A DNA stretch of 64,000 nucleotides from Tyto alba (Eukaryota; Chordata; Aves; Strigiformes; Tytonidae): positions 25,694,899 to 25,758,898 of the forward strand of contig NW_024881282.1 in NCBI RefSeq assembly GCF_018691265.1, in the 5' to 3' direction. A program made the translations under genes and the position numbers. Positions 50,701 through 62,700 of this stretch are shown in pieces (positions within the stretch are counted from its first letter, which is position 1; each line of letters opens with the position of its first letter). The notes under the pieces were generated by a model that was given only the letters and a program-made list of their open reading frames with translations, was not told the DNA's origin and ran no database searches.

Positions 50701-53700
50701 ATGGGAAGATTTGTGATGTATATGTGTGAAAGCTCCTTGGGTCTGTAGAGAAGAATGTAGGTAAATGGCAATAATCGGTATTAGTGGTCAACAGTGGGAG
50801 GACCATGCAAGTACTGTTAGTGTATCATACACCTCGGATGGTAATTCCTTATGTTTATATGTATTCCCAGAACATTCCAACTCTGATCTTCACTTGCATA
50901 GCATATACTTTTGTGGGCATATTTTAGGAAATATATTAAAATCACTGATTTTTCTTCTTCTGCAACGAAAAGGAAATATTAAGTCTATTTCGTATGCCAA
51001 AGAAAGCTTTGTGGGTTTTGACTGATTGGTAGTGTTAAGTGACCTTGAAAAGACAGTGGAAACTTCTAGTTCTCATTGATGAGATCTCTGAAGCTGTATT
51101 TCTAGCTTCATAATATTTTTTTCTTTGCCTTTATAAAATATATATTGATTTAACTTTGCTCATAGTCATGCACTTAGCTTAGCCCAGGAAGCACTGAATG
51201 ACAGCAACGACAAAATACAGTAATACATAACGGCTAAACACTGCATGTAACAGATGTGTATTAACCAGAGCATCAAATCATTTTAATCCTATATACTCCA
51301 GATGTAATGTCATTACATTTATCTGACTACTTGTGTAAAGCAGGGAGGATTTGGCTGAAAGTCTCTTAAAAAATTAATTGATATAGGAGACCTTATTAAT
51401 TGTCTTTATTCTGTAATTGTTACTGTCATGCTGAGTAATTGAATAATTGGGGAATGTTTTAGTGCTGTCACATATCCAAATATTTAAGAATGTGACATAT
51501 ATAGCATGTGAGTTATTGGATAATTCTTCACTTGTGAGCTGTGTGCGTAGGGCTGTTCTTCAATACTATTTTTAAAATAAATAAAAATGGAAGGAACCAT
51601 TCTTATCCTAGATTAGGTATCCTAATAGGTAGTGAAGTTGTAACTTGTTGAGGCTCACAGAAAGAGCTGCTGTTGGAGCTGGGATTGCATTTATAGTTCT
51701 CTCATAATATAATATTAGATGAATTGTATTTTTCACAAAATCATTGAAATTTGCTTTTAAAAAAACTAACAAAAGCACACTGCTCTCTCTTCATTCGAAT
51801 TAAAAGTTTGTGATATCAGATTATGAAAATTACCTGTGTTGGTTACTTAATTAGCTTGAAATTATTGTCAGTGATAAAATACATTTTCCACTTTACACTG
51901 ATTCTGGATTTCCTCTGCCAAAATGGAAGTCCATTTTTGGTACCTACAATGAAGGTGTCTCCATCTGAGCTAGACGTCTGCTGATTATAGACAGTGGAAT
52001 GCAGGAGTCAGTTGCTCGAATATGGGTTTCTAGCATTATTTTAGTCTCTGTGGGGCATCCTATCGGCCTTTCAGAAGGATGCAGGTGTCCTGTGCATCCT
52101 GCATCAAAGCTGCTTGTTCTGTGTAGATTTTTTGGATACCATATATCCATCAGTTTCAAGCCACACTGATATGTATGTTTAGGAAGCTGCATCCTACCCC
52201 TAGTCAGCTGAGCTTTAAGAACGGGTTAGTTTGAAAGGCAGTTGCTTTCTAGACTCCGTTGGCTATATTGATGAGATCTCCACTGACTTCGGTGGAGGGT
52301 CAGAAGCTGTTCTCACGTGATGGCAATTACGCTGTAGATGTCTGAAATTAGAGTGAGCTGAATCCTGCCCTGGGACTGACTTCATCTAGCTTCATGCTTT
52401 CAGAGCTCTACTCTGTTGAGGGTTACGCTGTTGTGCTGCCCAGGTACGGTTTTACCATCAGACAAGTTGACCATATCTGAGGAAATAGGATGTTAAAACC
52501 TCAGCTGATCAGCTTGTAATACTTAACTTGTATTTATGACTGTTGAATGACCAGCTGTCGGGAGGTTTCCAGGTGTCAACCATATTTACACCCAGAGAGA
52601 CCTGGAAAATTGCTCAACTAGTTTGAGACTGTAATTCTGATAATATTGTCTACTTGTTATTGCTGTAATTCTTTTCGAGTTTGGGGTTTTTTTGGAGTTT
52701 TGGTTTGGTTTGGTTTTCTTTTTTATTTAATTAAAGAATTCCTGTACTTCTGTGTCATGATACTAGTACCTAACAACACTTTGAAAATGTATTGCATATT
52801 ACAGACTTCCCTCTGGCTAGGCTTGCTCTTTTGTGGAAACAGTGTGACATTTATTTTCTGTAGGAGGTATGGCTTCTTTTTGTCTTGCCCAGATCTGCCT
52901 CTCTGCAGTTAGCTGTATTTTTTGAGTATTAGTATGTGTAATACCAGTTGAATAGCTACAAAAAATATATATAATGTATTCGTCAAAATCTGAACAGAAG
53001 GCACAGGATACACTAGGACACAAAATTAGGAATGGGGAATGAATCAGTTAACTCTGAATTAGCATACATATGGCTGTTTTACTTCCCTATCTTTTTTTCA
53101 TTCTTACCTATTTTATGGATACAGCACATTTTCTTCTAATTTCTGTCAATTCCAGACAATATTCTGTTTTTCTCATGAAGGCAACAAGGCAGGTCCCTGA
53201 AAGGTAATCAGATAGTGCAAATTGCTGGTTGCTTGATGTAGCAGTAAGACAACAAAAAAATCACTATTACTAAGGCCTTCACATAGTAGTATGAAAGGCG
53301 TTTGATAAACTGTGAGGCCATCCACATTTTCAAAATATGTATTATTATAAACTGTATCTGAATTTTTCAATTTTTTTCTTTAGTTAGATTTATAGATAAA
53401 CTTCACTTTTTACAAGGTTAATGTCAACTTTCTTCCTTGTTCCTTATCCTCTTCTTTCATCCCTATTGTCTAGACTGCAGAAAGTCCCGTGTAATTCATA
53501 CAACTATAAGAAAGTATTTTGTAGTACTCTCTTTTCCTGTCTGTAAAAATGGCTTTCCCTGTGCTGAGCTGAAGAATGTTGGCTTATCAGGGAGGAAGAT
53601 CAGCGACATAGCCATAGGTGTGCAAATCCAGCGCAGCTATGGAATTTTCTCTATGCAAATCAGCACTAGGACTTTTTCTGCTATTATTTCATAGGTAGCT

Positions 53701-56700
53701 TCTGCTTCTGATTAATACAGCTGTAATAACTGTGGTGATTTGCAAGCAACTGACTGTGGAAATAAAATAATTGCTGAGGTGATGGGTTGCTAAATTTAAT
53801 TTCATATTAACTTAATTTAATATTAGTTTTTTATCAAAGTCACATTAATTACTTTCAATTGATAAAATTTTTGAAAACTTTTCAAAATGTTTAATCACCT
53901 GGATATTACATTGCTCTTCTTCACCAGATGCTCTTTCTTTCAACATTTAGTGCAATTTGCCAACGTGATATGCAGGTCTGGCTGATTCAGGCTTATAGTC
54001 TTACAATACTATCAGTAGCTGTAGTTAATACGCTTAGTGCTTTTTTCTTTCTACCTGTTTTCAGCAACTCGTAACTTCACCAATCATAATATTTCAAAAA
54101 ATTTAACTGTTCTAGGATTTTGATTTTGTTTTGATTTTTATTAGCCTGCATACAGCCACTGCTGCCACATGTAGCTGACAAGCTTCTCATTTGTTAAAAT
54201 GTAGAATAATGTGTAGAAAGAAGTTTGTAAAATAAACTTACACTGTAAAAATACAATTATGTGAATGTTAGAGTTGTTGCATTTTAAGTAGCATTTGATA
54301 AAAAAACAGGACCCAGTGTCTATGAACAATAATTTTACTGAAAAAAAAAAAAAAAAAAAAAAACAAACAAGAAAACCCCAAACAAACAAAAAACAGAAAA
54401 ATGTCCTAATGTGAGAAGATGGCATATGACATTCCCTTATCAGAGGCAGCTGAAACTCTTAAGTTGTCATCAGACTTTCCAGATCTGAAGAAGACTTTAA
54501 TGGAAATCTTCCCAATATCTGAAATTTGAATGTATGTGTTACAGTGTCTTCAAATAATTTGCTGTCGTATTAGAAAGTAAGCTTATTCATGCAGACATTT
54601 TAGTAGTGTGATGTTTTCTTGTCTTCTAGGCTATTGGTTTTTATGCAGAGATACTGAAACACTTTTTAATACTAGTAGTTTGATTTACTATTACTTACAG
54701 GCAGTTACTCTGCTTCAAGGTTTTATTGCTTTCCCCTGACATAATAAAGTACAAAGTGTGTGAGTTTTCTGTACTGACAGTTAAGTATACATTCTTTAAA
54801 GCCTAAGTAGCTCACTATTGAAGCTTCCCATTTGCCTAATGCTGTTTGCTTAAAAAAATGAAATTTTCCCACTTGCTTCTCCTGGTATTCAGCTTATAAA
54901 ATATGAGCTGTAAATGTTTTAAGGTATTTAAAACGCTCAAATATTTATTTCAAATTTGGTTTTTTATCTTCTCTTCCATTATTGCTTTCCTATTTCAAGC
55001 TTGTTTATCTTCTTCAGTGAACCCAAGAATACTAAATCGGTATTGTTTTGTTTCCATCCAAAGTATTAGAAACACTTTTTCAAAATGTATACTTATCAGC
55101 TTGCTTTATGATTATTCTTAATAGTTTTTACATTTTAGATATAGATCCATGTAGTGAAGGCAAATTTTCTGTTTAAAATTATAAGTTTTACTTTCTTTTT
55201 GTGTGTTGCGTTTGTGGTTTTTTAAATTAAATTGACAGTTTTAAATAAGTGGCAGGACAGAAGTGTTTTATTAAGACCATATTAAAAGTAAACTTGTGAA
55301 ATAATTCTTATGGCAGGAAGAACAGAAAAAGCCAAACCAACTTCCACAAGAAAGAATTTCTAAACATTATTATATTCTACATTTTACAGCTGAACTATGG
55401 TTGTAGCTATTCTCTTGATTTGCCATGTGCATGCCTTTAACGTTTTGTTAAATCATACAGAATAATACAGATGTGAAGTTGGGAGAAGATAATAGGGTTG
55501 CCCAACAGTCGTAGCATCTAAAGACACAGTGAAGCAGGAAATTGAGTTAAAATTATTTAAAATTATATTACTTCTTTCCATAATTATTTCCTCTTGTGGA
55601 TTTTGAGAATGAATAAGAGGGTAAGTGGGGAGGGATTCAACTCTTCACCTTGCTGTGGTAGATGGTGCATTTCAGTGATAATACTTCAAGCTTCCAGAGG
55701 CATCTTAGTGTTATGTTACCAGTCTTTGCTCTTCTTTGATGTTTCCTCTTTTCAAAATACGTACTAGGCTGAGAAAAGCCAGGCTGTGATTGTCTTTCAG
55801 AAGGAGCAAAACACACATACATTTAATATCAAAGCAACAGAGAATAATTTAAACACGCTTTTTTATTTCCATCTTTGGATGTTTACTAACTGTTGCATAG
55901 TTTAATTTCTTTATTAACCTTTTTAAAGAAAAATGAAACATTTATGCGCTTAAAAAAATATGTTGCTGAATTAATTTGATGTAAAATTTCTGTAAATTTA
56001 AGGAAGAGCTTATTAGAGCCCACCAGGATAGTTATGTCTTGAAAAATCTTCATTAGAATTACTTACCAACTGCATGGCATTCTCTGAAAATACTGATGGA
56101 CCAACAGTAGTGCAGTAATGAGAAGGGATAAAGTGAAGACAGTAACAGAAAAATGAACTAAATATTGTGGAGTTTTTTCCCTAAGAAAAAATAACTTAGG
56201 AGACTCAGTGTTAACAACTCGTAGAGATGTACTGAGCTAAACTGTAATTTTGGACCTTGTTACAGAGCACCCCAATGAAATACTTGCAATGTCATTGTTA
56301 TACGAGAGAAATGTTCATTTAAATTCCAAACTACTGAGTAGTGTAGTTCATTCTTGAGCTGTTGGTCAGGCATTTCTGTTTCTCTCCTAGTGTTTCCTGT
56401 GTGCTTCCCAGCTCTTACTCTAAACGGACCTTTATGAGCAGTATCTTGCCTACCCCTAGAGAATGCATGGTTGTTAATGTCCAAGTTAACTCACATTAAA
56501 TAGAGTTTTCAAGAACATTTCTAATGTCCAGTATTTTTGAACATGAGCTAGAAGAGTAGGAGTTATGAAAATAATTATAAGAAGAAAGTAACTATGGTTT
56601 TTGTGGGTAGAAAAAGTTGCACAGTTACTTCAACGGCTGGGCTAGAGTGGAACTTCATTCTCATTAGCTTTGCAACAGTAAGAAAAAGCGTGTCCTTCTG

Positions 56701-59700
56701 TGATCCACATGTTATTTGTGCATGCATGGAGATCAGGTTCTGCTATCTGTATCATGTTTTGTTAATTCAAGGAGTAGAAAAATCATGCTTTTTACATATA
56801 AAAAACCCAGATGGAAGAATGTTGTGTGTTGTTGCTTGTAGAACTGATAGCACAACATTTTATTTCCAAATACAGGATTAGAAATCATTATTTTTATTAT
56901 TCAGAACTCCCAATCATTTTTTTACACCAGTACTGATTGTACTTTGTGAATATGTTTACTTATTCCCTCTTAATTAGTTCTGGTTTATGCCCCTATAATT
57001 GCTCTGTGCTGCAAGGATGAATTGGATAATTTTTTTTCATTTATTTTTGTCTGCATAAAGCTGGCTAACTCCTCATTATGAGTGTATATTAAAAAAAAAA
57101 ATCTGATGCAAATCATGTGCTATCTGAAATAAATACATACATAAAGAATCTAAAAGCAGGAAATGATTTAGTGACTCATCCTGCTGTGGGATAAGGGAGG
57201 CATCCTTTCTCTTCGCCAATTAACAAGAATGTTGCTATTTTGTATTAGAGACTTATGGTTCCTGTACCAGATCCTAAAAGGGTTATCTTTGTTGTTGATT
57301 TGGTTTGGGTTTGGTTTTAGTCTTCAGTCGTGCCGTTTATCAGCTTGTATGTGTGGTGACACTGAATTATCTATATTCAGTGATGGGCACAAGGATTAAA
57401 AAACAGTAAAGAAAACTACTTTCAGTGTTTGAGTTGAAAAACAAGATCTACTTGTCTCTATTTACCTCACTACGTGTGTGTATAATGTATATTTTTTAAT
57501 TATAGCATAAATTATACCATTGATTTGTCAATAATGCATTTTTTTAAAAATAAATCTTCAACCAGTAATAAAATTCTTCAACTAGTAATGAAGTCAAGAA
57601 GTGTGGTGATGTAAGAGTTACAGTGGCAAATCCATTTTATGTAGCTTTACAATTTCTCAGATTAATGAATTCCATTCAGTCTGTATCAGATGACTGTTGC
57701 ATTACTGTTGCTGCAGTCCTTTCTTCCTCTCTTTGTAGCTGTCTGCCGATTACATAGCCTCCAGTTTCTCCAGCTTCTCTTATTTTTCTCGATCAGTCCT
57801 CTTATTTTTTCAGACTACTGAAGTATTTTGGGTAGAGGCTGTCCCCTTTTTCTAATTCTAATGCAGTGAAGCTTTAAGACACAGCCAAAATACAAGAGGA
57901 CAACCAAATACTGAAGGACTGAAAGAAAAAGAACTGTTCTGCCTGCTTTGCACATAATCTGCAAGCAACAGCTCCTTCAGTATCTTTTGCATGTTGGAAA
58001 ACACTTTTCAGGGTTCAGAGAAACTAGTGGGTATGTGAATAAGAAGTATGAAACTTGGGTGTCTTTGAACAGTTTCCCGATCAATGTGGGATATCTTCTT
58101 TTTAATCCCTCCTTAAAATTTCTGTTACAGAAATGCTTTGCAGAGCTCCGCATTGTCTTAGTGTTCTGATTTCTGTTTCCATAATTACAGTCTTCCAGAA
58201 AAGACAAAATGCCTCAGTTTTTAGTCCTGGTTTTCAGATATTGTCCAATATTGAATCCCAACAAAGTGTAGGAGGGAGGAGGGTGTGTGAAGAAATAGAT
58301 CTCTGTGATGCAGTTAGAGGAGTTGAATTTGTATTTGAATTAGGGGAAAAAAAATAGCTGTTGGCTAGAAGCACACCACTGTCATAAAAACATATTTGAT
58401 GTAGCTGTAGCTAGTACCAAAATATTCTACTTATTTCTGTTTTTACAATGGGAAGTAGATGTTTCATGGTGCTCTTAGAATGTATGGTTATAAACCTGTT
58501 TCTGTATCTTTAAAACATATCTGATAGATTTATTACAACAATATCCTTACTGGTTTTACACATGGTGGTGGGGAGAGGTTGAGATTTATTTGCTTCTTTC
58601 TGAACAATACCCAGTTCTCCTCTCTCCACTCCTAAACAGGGAAGAAAAGTAGAGAGGATTAACCACTCCTTTTGTTCCTGCTAGTCAAACAGATCTAACT
58701 TACCTTTAGGTTTGCCCTTTTTGCAGACTTGAATTACTGTATGTACCATCAGTGGCTTCACTTCAGAAAGTAGCACTGGAGACTATAAAAAAATCTTCCT
58801 TAAAAAATTGCATTCACCTGGATTGGAGACATAGAGTCTTATTAATCTTTGATATGTGTTTGTCAGCGTAAGATGAAATAGTTGATGAAAAAATGAATGA
58901 GGCTACCTTTATTTTCACTGTGCAAAATTTAAGACTGTTTATGGCATGCATTGTTTGAAAAGTAGGAATTTAACAAAGTAATCACCAGTTCAACCTTAAC
59001 TGTTTATGAAAGGGGAGAATCAAAAACACAGTAGCACAGGTTTCGAGTGAATAAAGTGTTTCAGACTCTGGTTATTTTTTTGATATTTTCCTCATATACT
59101 TCCTTAAGCACAACTGTTTAAAGTATTATGGATTACAGATTTTAATATTTTTTCTAATTTAAATTTAATGTTTTCTGTAGATGGTAGTTTCTCTTTGGTT
59201 AAATAATTTCAGTTTCTGCTACAGGTAATGACCACTGGTAGTATTTCATTAGACCTTTCTCTGTTGGTTTTCATTCAGGTGGTATTTAACATAAATGGCT
59301 TAGTTATTAACCAAGTTGTTATCATGTATTTTAGGTGAGATTCAACTCTGCATTCAGACCCTTTTAAGTGTACATGTCCACAGTGTAGCTTGTAACGAGG
59401 TGTTTAAACTGCCGTTGTTTTCAGTGGAATTCAACACAGTGTAGTCAATAGAACTAATAATTTTTATCCTGAATTGAGCATCAACATTGGGTTGGTTGAG
59501 TAGATCCAGTCAAGAAAGATAGTAGTTGCTTATATTGGGATTGGAAACTCCTGGCTCATATGAAGACATCTACAGAACAGATACCTTAATTCAGTTGTAT
59601 GAGTTGACGTGATTACTACCTTTCATCTTCCTGTGTCTTTTTTTTAAAAAAAAAAAAAACAATATATATATATATATAGTTTTCTTTTTTTTTCAAATGA

Positions 59701-62700
59701 AACATCACATATGTATATTGGTGCTGTGATTCTGTGTGATTCTAAAAGGTTATAAATGATGTAATTTGCAAATATGAACTTTAATATAATGAATAGAATA
59801 CTAAATCTGTTGTAGGAACTGTAATTTCCTTAAGAAGCAGCCGTTGTTAAAGGAATTAGTTTGTTTAAAAGTGGTGTATTTCGCTTCTTCCAGATGGTCC
59901 TCGGCCCTCACAGAAAGAAATCATATCACTAAGGGCATTTATGCTTCTGTTTTTGAAACAACTTATATTGAAGGTAAAACAGTCTATTCCAGATGGAAAA
60001 CACTGAGATCTGTTATGTACATGTAATGAGATCTTTCATTTGTAATACCTGTCAGGTATTGTGTCTGTTTTTGGTTTATTTTAATGTTCATGTCCATACT
60101 TCTAACCAACATAAAGGTAGTAATTCCATACAATATTTCTTACTAACCTCACCAAACTATGCCATATATATTTTATTAAATGTACTTGCAGAAGTAGTAT
60201 ATGATGCTACAGAACCTTTCAGGTATTTAGGCTTTTTTTTTGTGATAGTAGATAGTTGCTTGATTGATCAATTGAAAAAGGTAATGGTAGTTGTTAAGCT
60301 AGGTATTCGTTTATCCTTTTTTTTTTTTTTTTTGCTTCTACCACTGGCTGAAGTGGTCTAGGATTGTGTTTCTCTGTTACAGTTGAACACTAGTATTTGA
60401 GGTATTATCTGCCATTTGAACTTAGGCTGAAAGTATTTTCTGTCCTGGCTTACTCCTGTTTTTTTCTGTTCTAACTTGGATTGGAAGACTTGCAGTATTA
60501 GTTTGTACTATCTGGGGACCCACGTTATAAGAATCCTTTTTAACAGGAATAGAGGGCTGACTTCATACTTTTTGAATTGTCAGTGTGATAAGGAAAAGCA
60601 ATGGAATTAAATGGATAGTCTTTTGAGTTTAAATAGAAAAAAAATGTAGGATTATTTGACTTGGTCCAAGTTTTTCTTGAGTCAAATTTAAAGAATGTAT
60701 TTTCTCTGGATAATCCCCCTCTTTTTTTTTTTTTTTCTTAGGATCGAGGAGTGAAAGAAGATGAACTGCAGAGCATATTAAATTATTTATTAACAATGCA
60801 TGAGGTACATTTCCATACTTACCTATCTTTTACTGTAACCAATTGTACCAGCTCTATGGGAAGCCTGCTGTTCAGGTTAGTTTGTAGAATAACATTGATG
60901 CTTGTCATACAGGATGAAAATATTCATGATGTGCTGCAGCTGCTAGTGGCACTAATGTCCGAACATCCAGCATCCATGATACCTGCCTTTGATCAGAGAA
61001 ATGGGATACGGTAAGACAGTGAAGTGAGAAAATATCTTAAAAGTAGTTCCAGTATCATCACTCTCCAGATTGCTTCTTTTACACATAAATATCACACTTG
61101 CTGATCTTTCAAATTGCAATTTTATTAACATAGGCTATATATTTTGTCAAAAACAGAGTGGTTTTGATAGTTGGGAGGAAAAAAATTTCCTCTTAAGGTT
61201 ATCATTATATTTGAAGGTAAATATACTGTTGTACTTGCTTCTCAGTCTAAAACAGAATAAGTAATTAACATGATGCATCAAAAAGCCAAGTATCTATTTC
61301 AGAATAATTTTGAATATTCTGTCTTTGTATGTTTGACATAATCTGGAGGGAAGGCGATGAAAACAAGAGAAATTGTGCCCTAACCTCTCAGATTCTCTCT
61401 GAAAAGATTAAAAAACTATCTTTGAAAATCATATGTTTAACTGTTTGACAGTAAAATTAATAATTGATAATTCCCAGAGAAGTGGTGGTTTTGTTGTTTT
61501 CTTACGCCTAACTTTTAAATGCATTTTTTTCCAGAAATTAATAATTTTCATGTTAATCATTTAATATTTAATATAGAATTTTATTTTGTGCTGTTCTGAA
61601 AATACTTTGGAAAATGCAAGGGGCATGTAAAACAGGAGAGGAAAAAAACCCCCATCTACTCCCTAATAAATTCAAGCTCCTTTTTGCCAAAATACTAAGA
61701 TCTTTGTACTAATACTTGTACTTAAAACTGTTTGAATGACAGTTCTAGTTGAAGGCAAGAATCCTTGTACTCACAGTTAGGACTTTGTTTTCTGCCTATA
61801 GTTGTCTGTATTCAGACAGAATTCTATTCCTGACACCTTTTGAAGAAGGGTAAGACTGATCTAGAGGATTTAAGAGATCTTTGTGTAACAGTTGTGATAC
61901 CAATATTAAAATTGTTTGATGGTGCAGTCTCTGTGTTTAAAAGTCTGTGTTGAAGAAGTGGAGAGAATGCACAGAATTGCAACATTGTAAGTATTAAAAA
62001 AAATTCCTTGCATAGAATTAGGGGTTTGCTTGCTTAAGTTAACAGAGGACAAAAGCCTCAGGTCATTTGATAATGGCATAAGTCCTTTCGAAAGAAGAAT
62101 ATACTGTCTACTAAAGCACTCTTTAGTGCAGAAAGACTAAAAAGAATGGCTAAAAGCTGAAGATCAGCTAATTCAGTTGGGAAACTAAAATATAAATTTA
62201 AAAATTTGTTGAGGAACAGTCCAGGGGAAAGGTAATATGTTCTGTCTCTCAATGCCTTTAAATCAAGGCTGGTTTCCTTTCTGAAAGACTGTGGAGTTTG
62301 TACTTAAACCAATCATATCAATTAAATAAGTAATAAATGAATTAGTTACATTTTGGGGCCTTTTTTAGCCAGGATTTGAAAACAGAGGGTGTATTCTCTA
62401 CTTCAAATTTTCATGCAGTGAGGATGTTGCTTCATAGGTGTATATAGGCTTTTGTGTAACATATTGCCATATTTTACTTTTGACAAGAGAGTTTTCAGTA
62501 TAAACATTGATTAACAGTGTAAACCTGATTAAATGCAGGTGCCCTATCCTGTGCAGAAAGGATATTGAATAGGGTTTTTAAGAACGAGAGGAAATATTCA
62601 GTAGCATCCAGATACTCCAGGAAACGCCAGGATGTGACCTTATGTGCTCCAGTCTGCTTCCCTTGTCTTAAGCCACAACTGCTCAGACTGTCTTTTATTT

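Larger units (their letters stand above)
50659..59893 (+). other. NBEA: NBEA intron (9.2 kb)
   Basis: This phase 1 intron contains T/G-rich patches (about 52680-52720 and 57290-57320), an A23 run followed by AAAC units (54341-54392) and an A-rich/(TA)n stretch (59646-59678). No LINE or LTR is recognised, which is notable for the second-longest complete intron here apart from the 4872 one. Open frames have no recognisable homology. Confidence 0.75.

Noticed and set aside
59725..59750. tgtgattctgtgtgattcta, resembling the CR1 3' octamer tail in plus orientation
   Set aside because: No CR1 body is recognisable directly upstream, so the match is too short to call.
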